Counted from the stretch's first letter, positions 32,947-44,829 are shown. The stretch: 64,000 nucleotides of DNA from Hemileia vastatrix (GCA_030280995.1 JASXTE010000004.1:11895501-11959500); one strand, 5' to 3'. Made by a program: numbers and translations. The notes: generated by a model from the sequence alone, not told the origin.

Positions 32947-32964
32947 TGGCGCCCAATGTGGGGT
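32947..32964 (+). other. Primer binding site, tRNA-Lys type
   Basis: TGGCGCCCAATGTGGGGT lies 4 bases after the LTR end. It differs at two positions (both C to T) from the PBS known to pair with the 3' end of tRNA-Lys1,2 in retroviruses. Confidence 0.65.
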
Positions 32965-33035
32965 AACAGATCTGTTAGTTCTTTGGATTCTTTGTTGCCT
33001 GTGATTGGATCTTTTTGGTGTTTTTTTCTGGAAGA

Positions 33036-35168
33036 ATGGCTTCTGGATCTGCAATTCCTGTGGTGACTGTCAGTGGGGGGGAAGGTCCGCCTGCGGTGAT
33101 GGTTAGGGAATGTGTTAGGATCAAAACTTGGGATGGTTCCAAGTTTAATGGTGATTATGTTAAGTGGTTTCTAGAGAAGTATGAAACTTCTGCTGGCATT
33201 GATGGTGCTTCCCACCTGGATATGGTGAAGCAAATCATCTTCTTTATTGGATATAGGGCGGTGGAGAAGGAGGTTGTAGCCATGTCTGGCTACAAGAAGA
33301 GAGATTGGAGGTTATTGTGTAGGGGAATGGTTGATAGATGGGCCTTCAGGTTCACTATGGTGGATCTGAATAAGGTTGTCAGTGAGTGGCAGTCTTATGG
33401 AGGTGTTGGTAACTTACACAGTTACAGGAAGTTTGCGCTACAGTTTGATCCTGTGGTGGAATACTTGGTGGAAGTGGAGGAGCTGGCGCATGAAAATGCT
33501 TCCAAAGATGTTTTTTGGTCCACCCTGGCTAGAGATGTCAGGATGGATGTGTTGAAGGAGTTATCAAGGAAAGACTTGATGAAGACTCTCTCTCATGGGG
33601 ATTAAAAGCTGTCTGCCTTGGATAAGGTGAAGGAGGCGTTGGAGGTCCATCTGGAGTTATTGGCGGTGGACACCTATCAAGAAGGGTGCGCCAAATATGT
33701 CAGCAAAGTCAGTGAGGCTTTGGCTGAAGAGGAGAGTAAGGTGGAGAAAGAAGAGAAGAATATGGTTAAGGTTCCCAAACAAGAGCGGGACCCAGTGGTA
33801 GAGCAGTTAGCTGATCTGACAAAACGGCTTCATATTTTTGTTCAGGAGGCTGAGAAGGCCAATAAGGCGCCTCCGTAGCCCAGGGAATTTGATAGGTGTA
33901 CTGGTAGGAGTGACCCTTGGTTTTGCTCTTATTGAAGAAGGAGAGGACATAAGTCGAATGACTGTTGGGCCCTGAAAAGAGATGTGTCAGAGGGCAAAGT
34001 AGAATTTTATGGCAGGGTATTCAAGTTCCCTGATGGTCAGTTTGTCAAGCCCAGTGAGGGGCAGGCTCCTGTGGAGATGGTCAGGAGAAGGGCTGGTCTC
34101 AATCAGAGGAGGCCAAGATTTGAGGAGATTCCTGATCAGGGGAATTCCTCTACTAAGCAAGATGGAGACGGCAAGGGAAAAGGGAAGGAGGTGAATAAAG
34201 TCTCTTTTTCTACTTCCTTTGGTGGATTAGAGTTGTATTCTTGCAGAGGACAGTCAAGTGGTGAGTGCTTGGCTGGTGTTTATGATGTGGAGGCAGGCAA
34301 GGTGGGTAGACCTAAGAGCAGTTCCCAGGCCCCTCCAAAGCCTAAGGCATCAAAGGCAGATCCTAAGCTGGGTCCAGCTAGGAAGAAGTACAGCAAAGAG
34401 GAGCTGTATAAAATGCAGAAGGGGATTGCAAATATGGGCCCCCCTAGTTTTGGAGCATTGGAACTTAATGGTGAGCCAATGCCTATGGATGTGGACTCTG
34501 AATCTGAGGGGGAGGTTCCATTGGCTTCATTGCCAAGGCCTGCTGGGGTCAGAGGGATCTGGTTTGATTCCTGTAGATGGGAATCTGTTGGTGGTGTTGG
34601 TCCTCAGGAGAAATTTAGGACCAATATAGTGAAGCCAATGGCTCATTTTGAGAGGCCAGTAGTCTCTGGCCAATCAAATGTTATGGACTCTGTTCTAGAT
34701 CAGATGAATCAGGGTCAGGTTCCTCTCACTTATGGAGAGTTATATGCTATCAGTCCTGGGTTGTCTGATAGACAGAAAAGGTTGTTGACCAGAAGAAGGG
34801 TTTCTTCTGGAGAAGTGGAATACATATGTGATTCTGCAGAGAAGTTTGGAGAGGGGTTGGAAACACATTTTTCTGCACCTTTAGGATATTTCAACGTCAC
34901 CATGAATGGCAGGGAGGCTAGGGCATTAGTGGATTCAGGTTCACAGATTAACCTGATTTCTTTGTTTGAGGCCACTCATTCGGGCCTCCCCATCAAAACT
35001 AGAATTGGTGGGAATTTAAGAGGTATAGGTGGCCACATAACAGAGTTGATGGGAACCTCCAAATTTTTCAAGTTTGATGTTGGTGGAGCCTCCGGAAAGG
35101 CTCATTTTTACATTGCTAAAGACAATGTAAAAGTAGTTTTAGGTGGGCCATTATTGATGGATTTATAG
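33036..35168 (+). pseudogene. gag and protease of element D
   Basis: One frame from MASGSAIPVV with stops at 33603 (TAA), 33876 (TAG) and about 33933 (TGA). The N-terminal half is helical, gag-like sequence without a strong known motif. The third stop falls inside the zinc knuckle, read as C-S-Y-stop-RRRGHKSNDC, replacing the second Cys of a CX2CX4HX4C motif. A charged linker follows, then a retropepsin-like domain with an intact LVDSGSQINLIS site at about 34930. Element C (7962-8850) is the closest local relative and has lost that Asp. The frame ends at TAG 35166. Confidence 0.8.
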
Positions 35169-35617
35169 GGAAGAATTGGCTATCAATTTGACATGGGGAT
35201 TTGTTTGGAGTTGAATGGTGAAGATGAAAGAAGGCTTCACATGAGGTTATCATCTCCTGGAGATGATAGTTGGGAAACCAGGCCTGGTTTGTCTTTCATG
35301 TGTCAATGAATGGATTGTTGTAGGAGGAGAAAGGAAGTGGGTTCCACCTCAGGATTTTTGGAGTATGGCGTAGGCTCTAGAGAGAGTCTTTCTTTTTTTT
35401 AATGATGAGGGCTGATCACCTAAGTGCTAAAACCTCTCCCCAAGGTGAGGAAATCCCAGGTTGTAGTAGGTCAGCTCCCTTGGAGATATACCAAGTGGAT
35501 TTTCAACTTTCTCTTTTTAATGTTTCTCTTATTTGAAATTATTCATCAAGTTTTTTATCAATTCTTTGTTCTTTTTCAAGATTTTCAATTAATTTTAATT
35601 CAAGTTCAAAAAGGAAA

Positions 35618-37441
35618 ATGGGTTATATATCTATATTGAAAGATATGCGGAAAAGCTTTGGAGTGGTGAGATTGGGGTCTAAAAGTAAGTCCTCCCAATT
35701 GTGCACCGCTAGGGTTTCTGCTACAACTTTCAAAAACATTACCTTGGCCATGTCTGTGAGCATTGGGGAAACCCCTGGTTATTTTTGTAAGCAAGAAGAA
35801 AACCCAAGAAAAGAATATAAAAATTTCAAGATAATTCAAGAAAATCAAGAAAAAAATCTGAAGATAATGAAGAAAGAATTCAAAAATCTTTTTTGTGAAG
35901 ATCAGAATGATCTTGTTTTGAGCCTCCAGCAAGAGGTTAAACTGAAAAAAATTTTGGAGAATGAAGATCAGCAAGATCTAGTTTTGGGCCTCCTGCATGA
36001 GGATAAACTTCACAGTAGTAGAAAATGTGATTCTGAAGATGAATCAAGATTTGAAGATTTTGTAGATGGAAGTGAAGATGAAGATGTGAGATTTTGGAAA
36101 AGCTTTGGAGTGGTGAGATTGGGGTCTAAAAGTAAGTCCTCCCAATTGTGCACGGCCAGGGTTTCTTCTACACCTTTCAAAAACATTACCTTGGCCACAC
36201 ATGTGAGCAATGGGGAAACCCTTGGTTTTTGTTCCAGGTCTGGTGAAGAAGACGTCCTGAAGATCCCTCAAGTTGAAAGTAGAGCTGCAAAGTACAAGAA
36301 GGTGGCACAGAAGATTAGGCCTGTCAATGAGCCTATTCCTGTAGGATTGAATCCTCCGCTGAAGAGGCCTCCGTTCTCAAGTGATCCGTACTGTACTCTT
36401 CTGGTGAAGAATCCTCCTGATTTTGAGGAAACTGCTAGCATGACAATAGAAAGGTTGAGGGTTGTAAATTTTGGTCCTGATGGTTAATTATCTGAGGAGG
36501 GAAAGAATTTGTTGTTAAACGTTATTGTGCTAAGGGAGAAGGAGGTGGCATTTGTTGAAGAGGAAAGGGGTGTGTTGAAACACTCTTATGGGGAACCTTA
36601 CTTGATTCCTGTGGTTTGTCATGAACCGTGGCAAATCAAACTTATTCCAATTCCTGTTGCTATACGTGATGATTTTGTGAAGATTGTTAGGGAAAGAGTC
36701 AGGACTGGATTGTATGAACAATCAACTTCTAGTTACTCAAGTCCAGTGTTCTGTGTTAAAAAGCAGAATGGAAAGCTCAGGGTGGTACATGATCTTAGAT
36801 CCCTGAATAGAGTTACTATTAAGGATTCAGGAATGCCTCCAAGTGCAGAAGACTTTGTGGAAGCCTTTTCTGGAAGGGTGTGTTATGGTTTGGGTGATAT
36901 TATGGGTGGTTATGATGAAAGGGAACTTCATACTGATTCACGGCCACTCACAACATTTGAGACTCCTCTGGGGAGATTTCAGCTCACTAGGTTGCCTCAA
37001 GGAGCAACTAATTCAGTAGCAGTTTATCAAGCACAAATGGCTTGGATTTTACAGGATGAGGTGCCTACTCATGCTGGTATTTTTATTGAATACTGTGGAA
37101 TTAAAGGACCCTCCACTGATTATGGAAATGAGGTGCTGAAAGAAAACCCAGGTATAAGGAGGTTTGTTTGGGAATATGAAATTACTTGGGAGAGAGTATT
37201 GTTTAGAATTGAAGAGGCTGGTTTGACCATGTCTGGGTCAAAGTTTTGTTGTTGTTTTCCGGCTCTGGAAATTCTTGGACATGTGGTATGTAAAGAAGGG
37301 AGGATTATGGAAAAGAAGAAGATTTATAAAATTCAGTCATGGACAAGGCCTAAAAATACTACTAAAGTCAGAAGATTTTTGGGAGTTTGTGTGTATGTCA
37401 GGATTTTCATTAAAATTTTTCTTTGTTGGCTTCACCTTTAA
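35618..37441 (+). pseudogene. Linker and reverse transcriptase of element D
   Basis: The linker carries two copies of a segment with SFGVVRLGSKSK (35651 and 36105 on) and VLGL..E.KL repeats, as in element C but with one repeat unit fewer. A stop at 36485 precedes RT. RT reads VFCVKKQNGKLRVVHDLRS (about 36745), LTRLPQGATNS, then FIEYCG at about 37083, where the catalytic Asp pair found in element C (FIDDGG) has become EY. It continues through FLGVCVY to a frameshift near 37430. Dead polymerase. Confidence 0.8.
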
Positions 37442-38217
37442 GGAGGTTGACCAGGAAAGATTCAGAGTGGGAATGGACTGAAGAGTGTGAAGAGGCTTTT
37501 CAGAAGTTGAAGAAGGTAGTGGGTGAAGATATTATTCTTCACAAGTTGGATTATGGTAGAGAGGCTGGAAAAATTTATCTGGTAGTGGAATCAAGTTATA
37601 TTGCTGCTAGTGCTGTTTTGTCTCAGGAAGATAAGTCTGGGAAGGTCAGGCCAGTAAGGTATGAGTCTGTGGTTTTTAATGAGCTGGAGTCTAGGTAATC
37701 TCAGCCAAAGTTGGAATTATGTGTTGTAGCAAAGATCTTAAAGAAGCTACAAACTGTTTTGTTGGGACAGCATTTTGAGCTGCAGGTGGATGCTAAATCT
37801 CTGGTTCAAATGATCAACACACCTAGTCTTCCAAATGCTCCAATGACTAGGTAGTTGGCGTTTATTCAACATTTTTCTTTTGACCTGGTGCACAAGCCAG
37901 GTAAGACTTTTACAATGCCGGATGGATTGTCAAGAAGACCGCCCACAGATGAAGATTCTGATCCTGAAGAGTTTGATGAAGATTATCTGGTTGTTAGAGC
38001 CAGCACAAAGGGTGCTGAAGACTTTTCTCTCTTCCCCCATGAGGCTAAACTGGATGATTTTTCTCTCCTCCGCCAAGAGGATAAACTGGATGTTTCTGAT
38101 CTCAATTCTGGTTATCAGGATTTTTTTGTTGATGAAGATGGGGCTGTTGTTTGGGATGGCTCAAATCTGGAGAATGGTGTGTTTTTCAGTGAACTAGATT
38201 CTCACAGGATTCAGTGA
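37423..38217 (+). pseudogene. RNase H and tether of element D
   Basis: Follows RT after a frameshift. KIYLVVESSYIAASAVLSQ (first acidic residue Glu rather than Asp), then stops at 37696 and 37852, ELQVDAKSLVQMIN, and the conserved end HKPGKTFTMPDGLSRRP at about 37890. Beyond it are acidic repeats FSLFPHEAKLDDFSLLRQEDKLD resembling the E.KL repeats of the linker. Ends at TGA 38215. Confidence 0.75.
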
Positions 38218-38280
38218 AAGGGAAGGGAATTACCAAAGTTTAGAGATTGGTGTCCCGGATGGGCCAGCCATGTTGTTCAT

Positions 38281-39593
38281 GTGTACACTGGTGATTTTGA
38301 TGATAGGGTTGTACCCTTGGATGTTGTTTTGTTGGATTTTGAAGATGAGACCTGGGGTCAGACTGGGTTTTATTTTATTTTAGTGGAATATCTGTTGACC
38401 TTGGAGAGGCCAGATAATTTTGATGATAATACTTGGTTGGCAATCAAGAAGAAGAGTCCTGGATTCTATGTTTCAGGAAGAAGGTTGATGAGGAGGAGGC
38501 ATCCAAATCCTCAAGTTGTGGTGACGCAGAAGAAGGGTCAAGAGTTGGTTTTGAAGTCTTTGCATGAAGACCTTGGTCATAGTGGCTTTGGGGAGACTTA
38601 CAGAAGAGTAGCAGACAGATTTTGGTGGCCAGGTATGAAGTTGGATGTGCAGGGTTGGGTTCAATCCTGTGAAGAGTGTCAAAGAAGAAGTCACTTGAAA
38701 CCTAAAGAGGTTGGCCATGCTACTGGTGAATTAAATTTGTTTGGAAGAGTCAGTCTGGATGCTGTCCATATTAAAGAGAGCAGGTATAAATACTTGATTT
38801 TTTCCAGGGATGATTTGTCTGGCTGGGTGGAGGCAGCGCCTCTGGTTAATTTAACAGCCAAAAATGTGGTGGAGTTTTTGAAGAAAGAGTGGGTATTTAG
38901 GTATGGGTTGATGAAGTTGGTGACTGTTGACGGAGGTCCAGAGTTTGGAGCAGAATTCAAAGAAGCTGTGACAATTATTGGTTCTGAAGTCAGGGTGGCT
39001 ACTCCTTATTATCCTGAAGCTGAAGGCATGGTTTAAAGAGGCCATAAAGTTATCAAGAATGCTCTGGTCAAGATGTGGGGAGATAGGGCTAAAAAATGGA
39101 GGCATTATTTACCCTTGGTGTTATTTGCTGATAGAGTCACTGTAAAAAGGACAACTGGCTATTTTCTTTATGAATTTATTTTTGGTCAGAAAGCTGTTCT
39201 ACCAGTGGATTTGGAAGCTGTCTCTTATCTTGGAATTGATTGGGATGATGTGTGCTCAACAGAAGATTTTCTCTGTGCCAGAATGCAACAGTTAGAGTGT
39301 AGAGAGGAATGTCAAGAGAAGGCATACTCTAGAATGATGAAGATAAGAAATTAATCAGTCAGATACTTGGACAAGAAGTTGGCTCATAGACTCAGGAATC
39401 CCTTGAAACCTGGTTGTTTAGTTTTGGTGTATAATAGAAGTTTGGAGAGTTAGTTGGGAAAAATGTTTGCTGACAGATGGAGTGGGCCTTACAGAGACAG
39501 GTATCAAGTTTCTGGAGGTTCTTATGTTTTGGAAGAGCTGGATGGTGCAGTCCTGAAGAAGAAGATAGCTGCAGATCAGGTGAAGAGGCTTTA
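38281..39593 (+). pseudogene. Integrase of element D
   Basis: An HHCC zinc domain (HEDLGHSGFGETYRR to CEECQRR, about 38565-38690) leads into a DDE core with SLDAVHI (38753) and TVDGGPEFG (about 38925). The third catalytic residue should be the Glu of GMVERGH; here the codon is TAA (39034-39036), so the stop sits exactly on the catalytic Glu. It continues in frame through KMWGDRAKKWRHYLPLVLF, a stop at 39352, then a C-terminal SGPYRDRYQVSGGSYVLEEL module (GPY/F type) to about 39593. Confidence 0.8.
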
Positions 39594-39710
39594 ACCTAGA
39601 GGCACAAGAAGTGAAGAAGACTGACTCTGCAATAAGGATAAACTATGGACCATTCTTTGATTTTGGATTTTTTGTGGGGATGCTGTGCATCTGTTTGTTG
39701 GAAACTTTTT

Positions 39711-40680
39711 TTAGAGGGTACCCATGGGCGGGGCCTCTATATTTTTCCTTGGAAAGTGTGGGGGTAACTGATGGGCTGGATGCTCTATCAACACTTACCC
39801 CAGATTGTCTGTTTCCAACCCCTTCTCTTAATTTGGTTGAACCCTAGTATTAGTTTTTCTTCACAGGTTTTTAAGTCCTCTATGACTTTAAACTGTAAAT
39901 TATTTTGGTCTTCAAGTGCTGGACTCTTCACAATTATTGGTTTTGGGTTTTGTGTTGGATGTGTGTTTTTGTTAGAAGGTACCCAGGGGGGCTTCTAAAT
40001 TTTATTTTGGCAAGTGTGGGGGTAACTGGTGAGCTGGCTGCTCTGTAGAACAGTTACCCCATAATTTCTGTTTCAAGTATTTTTTTTGTCCTAGTTGAAT
40101 CCTAGTTCTGGTTTTTTTATTCAGGTTTTAGTCCACTATGACTTTAAACTGGCTTTGGATGGGTTCTTTGTTTCCTTGGAGTAGTGGTGGATCACTGGTG
40201 GTCTCCCATTATTTTTACTTATTGAAGGGAGCCCACTCAGTGATCATTTTTTTGGATTGGACTTTTACTTCTCTTTTCTTCATGTTGCTATGTTTATGGT
40301 GGTGTTAGATAGTAGTTTTAGATTATTTTCTTTTTTTCTCTTTTTTTTCTTTTAATTTTTTATGGGGGTTATTAGGATGTTAAGAGGGAAAATCACAAAA
40401 ATTATGGTGTTACCACATCAGGGTCACCTGGATGTGGGCAAGAATTGGTTGGGAAAGGCTCATCAATTGGCCGGGCAATGCTATTTTTTTATTTTATTTA
40501 TTTCATTTATTTCTGTGTTTCATTTTTTTATTATTTTCTTTTAATTTATAATTTTTTATCATTAATTATTTATAAATATTTATTTTTGTATCCACATTAA
40601 AGTGCACTTGGATGTGGGTAAGGTATCAGGAGATCAGCTCATCAATTGGCTGGGGGATACCATTTGTAATAATTATCCAT
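39711..40680. repeat. Hairpin-bearing repeat units downstream of element D pol
   Basis: Two units at 39711-39890 and 39970-40150, each with a GGTACCCA..GGG start, a hairpin and a tail AGTCC..TATGACTTTAAACTG. The second hairpin (40018-40060) has perfect GGGGTAACTG/CAGTTACCCC arms. A third unit is at 43800-43990. A further pair of copies (40403-40490, 40587-40680) shares CTGGATGTGGG.AAG and GCTCATCAATTGGC.GGG, the second with GGTATC/GATACC arms. Confidence 0.7.
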
Positions 40681-40866
40681 TTCATATTATTTTGTTTATT
40701 TCATCTTAATTTAATTTTTAATTTTTTTATTATGTTAGTAGTTTAGTATTTAAAAAAATAAAAAATAAAATAAAAATAAAGTAAAAATAATATAAAATTA
40801 ATTTTTATATATCAGTTAGCTTTTATTATTTTTTTCTAGTTAGTAATTTTGTTTAAAATCTTATAT

Positions 40867-43439
40867 TTAATGCTGCGATGAAGAAGCCTCTGGTGGTTGG
40901 TCCAGATGGTTATGGCATTTTTGTTTCTTGTTTGGATTAGAGGAAGAACTGTGTTCCTTGTGGTGCAGGCGGCTGGAGAAAGTATAGGGTTTATAATGGT
41001 CCAGAACTGGGTTGGAAGGTAGAGTTTGGAAAGAAGAAGAAGAAGTAGGAATGGAGTGCTGGAAAGTGTGCTTGATAATTTGTGACATCTTCCAGTGGTC
41101 ATCAAGGAGTTGTTTTCTTAGATTCTTCTCAAAATAATTCAATGGACCATGAAGAGCAAAGGCTTTAAGCATGTTTGAGCACATCATGCTAAGGTGTTGC
41201 TTCATATCAGTGTAATCCAGAATCAAGGTAGTTTCTAGGGGTTGGCCAGCTCCAAATGCAGTTGCAGGCGGCGGGGTTCCAACTAAAATCAGAAGAATTG
41301 GTTCAATTAATATTCTCTGTTGAAGAAATGGTATTTTGTTAATTTATTTTGGTACTTACAGATTGGGAGATCTTCAAATTTGTATGCAGCTGGAATATGG
41401 ACGGTGTGGTCTTCCAACATTGGCAGGGGCCTTTGTTGTGTGATTTGGCACGGTTTGTGCATGTCTTAATTGACATCTGTTGATGAATTGGGTATTTTTC
41501 TGGTTTTATTCCGTGGATATTGGGTCTGTGGGTATGTGGGTACTATCATTGGATAGCCCAGGTTTTTCTATGTATTTCATGTCATGATAATAGTTTTCAT
41601 ATTTTAAGTTTTAAGGGGTCAATTCCTTATTCTTCAGTTACAAAAGATAGCTGTTTAATTTTGTTTTTTGTGTTTTACGGGCTAACCTTAAGTCTTAGGG
41701 TTAAGTACTTAGTACCATTGGATAGGGCTAATTTAGCTCTATATTTCATGTCACAATGTTGTTATAGTGAAATTCCGTGTTTTAAAGGTTTTAGTAGTTG
41801 TAGCTAATTTTTCTAAGTAGACTAGGTGTTTTTATTGGTTTTCTGGATTCAGGGAGGCCAGGCCACTTCAGGCGGCACCTCCAACATCAGGAGGCCCGCT
41901 CGTCTCTTTTTTAGAAGGTTGGGGAGCACTTCTGGAGGGTTTTTATTCAATTTGGCTGGTAAAGGTGCCAAATTTGTTGGTGTGCATGGGCTCTTAGATA
42001 GTTGTCTGTGTTTAAATAGTGAATAAGACAGTTTGGGGCAACTTTAATTATCATACAACCATCCGGAGGTGATATCCTTGTTCCTCACTCATTTTTCACT
42101 GTTTTTGGCCAAAATTGGCTGTGTTTGTTGCAAGTTTAGTTCTTCATTTAACTCAACTTTGGCAACTGTTTTCTCTGGTGTAGTCTTGCAAGCTATATCA
42201 AGTATTATTGCTGTCTCTGGTGTGGAATTTCAGCCTACATCAAGTATCTTTGCTTTCTCTGGTGTGGACATTGGTCTACATTTCAGTTCTTTGGTCTGGT
42301 AGTCTGTCTGTGGACTACTTTCTTGGCTCATCAAGCAGTCAAGTGTGTTGAAAAAGGGACTTTAGCAAACAGGAACTAACTTAATTTAGCGAGTAAATCT
42401 CACTCTATTTTTCTAAAGGGACAGGGGTTTTTCTTTCTGATTTTTCTCCAACTCCCTTGGTCAAGGCCTATAGCTAGTACTATAGGATTGTCTACAACAG
42501 CTGAAGAGTGTTGAATAGGTATTGTAGGAGGGTCCACCAGATGGAGGTATGGATTTTATGGGTAATTTTCTGAATGGTGTTGAGAAGATGAAGGAGAAGA
42601 AAGAGGTTCCTGGGCTCTGGTTGCAGCAGCAGGGCTGTTGTTGTTGTCAGTGTTTTTATTATTTCTTGGTGCAGGTTTACTAGATGCTGGCAGAGGATTG
42701 CCAGTTTTATTGAGGGCGGGACCAGGAGATGGTGATCTGGTGGCTGATTTGGATCTTCTGGATGAAGATTCAGAAAAATAATTGGCGGCCAGAGGAGAGG
42801 TGAAGTTGTTTTCTCCTGAGATAACAGGAGTTTGGTGTTTAGAAGCAGTGTTGGCTGTTTTGGTGTTAATAGAAGAAGAAATGGAGGAGGTGCACATTGC
42901 TCTGGGAGCATTAGGAGGTTGTGGTGTTGGATGGATGAATTTGGATGTTCTGAGCCTTATTTTTGTTTTCTGATGAGGCGGGCCGGCCCCCTGACAAAGA
43001 GATAGCGGCCTGGACATGGTCTAGCAGCCTAGGAGTTGATTTTGGCGCTATTTTTGATGAAGTTTCAGAGAGGAAAGCAGAGTCTTGGGATGATAAAGCT
43101 GGTCTTTTGGGCTTGGGTTTGGGAGTAGAGCATTTTGATCTCCTGGAAGGAGCAGAAGACAAAGAGGAAGAGTCAGGTCCATACTCTGATGACCTATTAG
43201 GAGATCTGGATATATATTTATGTGAAGGTGAAGGTGGAGGTATTGGGTAGTTGGGATCTCTGTCACACCTTTTCTTTTTGGAGTTTCAAGAATCACAGGC
43301 CCTGTTATAGTTTGGCCTGAGGAGTAGGAAGAGTGAAAGTGAAAGGTCTGCACATGTGGATGCACTGTTGGCAAGCATAGTCTTTTGGAGCAGCGAAGCA
43401 GGGAAGGTCCAATGGGTTAAAGTTAGGTGATCCAGCCAT
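40867..43439 (-). pseudogene. Antisense Cys-cluster gene 2 of element D, split by a solo LTR
   Basis: Minus strand, opposite to pol. It starts MAGSPNFNPLDLPC (43439), just after a pyrimidine tract ending CACAG that looks like a splice acceptor. A first cluster YACQQCIHMC is followed, after a frameshift, by CDS-stop-NSKKKRCDRDP, a CX2CX6C cluster with its second Cys now TGA. A long Ser/Pro/Lys-rich region with one more frameshift and one TAA follows. At 42497 the frame (IPIQHSSAV) meets a solo LTR and resumes in phase at 41404 (VHIPAAYKFEDLPI) if LTR and one 4-bp repeat are removed. An intron with donor GTAAGT at 41359 and acceptor TTTTAG at 41283 (77 nt) joins in frame to FGTPPPATAFG, then DYTDMKQHLSMMCSNMLKAF, ending at 40867. 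Function unknown. Confidence 0.6.
41405..42496 (+). repeat. Solo LTR (LTR2), diverged, inside antisense gene 2
   Basis: TGTGGTCTTCC...GATTGTCTACA, 1092 bp, homologous along its length to 44848-45936 but clearly more diverged from LTR1 and LTR3 than these are from each other. Flanked by ACGG and ACAG, a possible 4-bp target duplication with one change. No polypurine tract precedes it. Confidence 0.65.
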
Positions 43440-43582
43440 AACCTGTGAAGGAGAAATAGTGGGAAGAAAAGAGATAAATTAACATATTTATCAGTGATGT
43501 GTTTATGGTGTAGAATAGTGGAATTTCAGAGGGTTGACAGCGGTGTATTGTGCATGGAGGCGGTGCCGCCCTTGTTATACAT

Positions 43583-44085
43583 CAGTCCTTCAAAACTTTA
43601 AACTGAAAATTGCAGTAAGTCCTTCAAGACTTTAAACTGACAATTTCAGTCAGTCCTTCAAGACTTTAAACTGAAAACTGTGGTAGTCCGTCAAGACTTT
43701 AAACTGAACACTGGTACAGTCCCCCAAGACTATAAACTGAGGATGGTTTAATGGTTGAGTCCTTCAGGACTATAAACTGATAATGGGAGTTGGTGTGATT
43801 CTGGCAGAGGGCATCCAAGGGGGAGTCTCTGAATTTTGTTAAGGTAAGTGTGGGGGTAACTGATGAGCTGGCTGCTCTGTAGAACAGTTACCCCAGAATT
43901 TTAGTTTGTTTCTTTGGGTCTTAAATGTTTTGATCTCTGGTTCTGTCTTCTTGATTTAGGTTTTGAGTCCCCCAAGACTATAAACTGAGGGTTTTTGAGT
44001 CCCCCAAGACTATAAAATGAGGGCTGTTAGTCCCCCAAGACTTTAAACTGAGGATTAGTCCCCCAAGACTGTAAACTGAGGAATT
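43583..44085. repeat. AGTCC..CAAGACT.TAAACTGA short tandem array
   Basis: Ten copies of a 23-base core, AGTCCYYCAAGACTWTAAACTGA, spaced about 27-40 bp: six at 43583-43787 and four at 43968-44085, separated by one hairpin unit (43852-43894, arms GGGGTAACTG/CAGTTACCCC). Two single cores also end the units at 39870 and 40133. It lies between the two antisense genes. Confidence 0.85.
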
Positions 44086-44159
44086 TTTTTATGATTATTG
44101 GCTATATTCAGGAGTCTGGAGAGGTCAAGAATTGTTTTTTTTATTTCTAAGTCAAGACA

Positions 44160-44829
44160 TTAATCAAGAGTAGGAGGCAGAAGAGAATCAAGAGATGTGA
44201 CAAAATGTCCAGCATTAGCTTTGAATTGGTGTATGAGGTTCTTCCTTTTCTCAAGATCCTGTGGGTTCCTAGCAGGGGTGGATTGGAAATAGTCTAATAG
44301 GAGATGCTTCTGTTGAGAAGAATTTTGTTGAAATTTGTCCTTAATGGTAGGCAATGGGTTAGGTGGGGGTGTTTCAATGGTTCCTACATTGTCATCATCA
44401 CTTTCAAGGGGAAAATGAACTGGAAATTGGTCAGATTGGAGTTCAGTATGAAGAAAGTTTGTGTTTACCATCAGATGGACCAGGGATGGTAGAAGTAGTG
44501 GTAGTAGTAGTGTGGACACTCTTTTTTGGAGGGTGTAATTTGTGGACCAGTCTGGGGATCAGGATAGAAGGCCTGGATCTTTTAATGCTGGTGGAAGGTG
44601 GATCAGGTTGTGGAGGAGGTGAAGAAGTTGCAGAAGACAAGGGACCTGGTCTGAAGCAAGTCTTTTTTCTAGAGTGGCAAGCATCACAGGAGGTTCTGTA
44701 GGGATGAGCCGGTGGTGAAATGGAGAAGATGAGATTATTGTCAATGCAGTATTGGCAGGGGCCCATGTCAGTAGCAGATTTGGAAAGAAAGCTGAACATG
44801 GTGGTTGTAGTACAGGAGAATGTGGACAT
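44160..44829 (-). CDS. Antisense Cys-cluster gene 3 of element D, intact, two exons
   Basis: Minus strand, ATG at 44829, only 19 bp inside the 3' LTR edge. Exon 1 (44829-44469) and exon 2 (44419-44160) flank a 49-nt intron with GTAAAC donor, CTGAC branch-like site and TTTCCAG acceptor. Splicing gives 206 residues without a stop. A first pair GPCQYC is followed 17 residues on by a CX2CX6C cluster SCDACHSRKKTC, then a Ser/Pro/Thr-rich middle with KRSRP and acidic SDDDN, and a C-terminal helix NPQDLEKRKNLIHQFKANA. The cluster resembles half of a fungal zinc cluster, so nucleic-acid binding is inferred. It stays open although gag-pol of the same element is full of stops. The start so close to the LTR suggests antisense transcription from the LTR. 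Confidence 0.6.

Noticed and set aside
39760..40060. CTGATGAG inside the hairpin units, resembling the hammerhead ribozyme core
   Set aside because: After a short GAGC/GCTC stem the next bases are TGTAGAA, not GAAA in the required place, and no cleavage-site stem pairs as needed. Treated as a plain hairpin.
40790..41120. Short plus-strand ORFs opposite the antisense genes of element D
   Set aside because: They are shadows of the minus-strand Ser/Pro-rich frames and lack own motifs.
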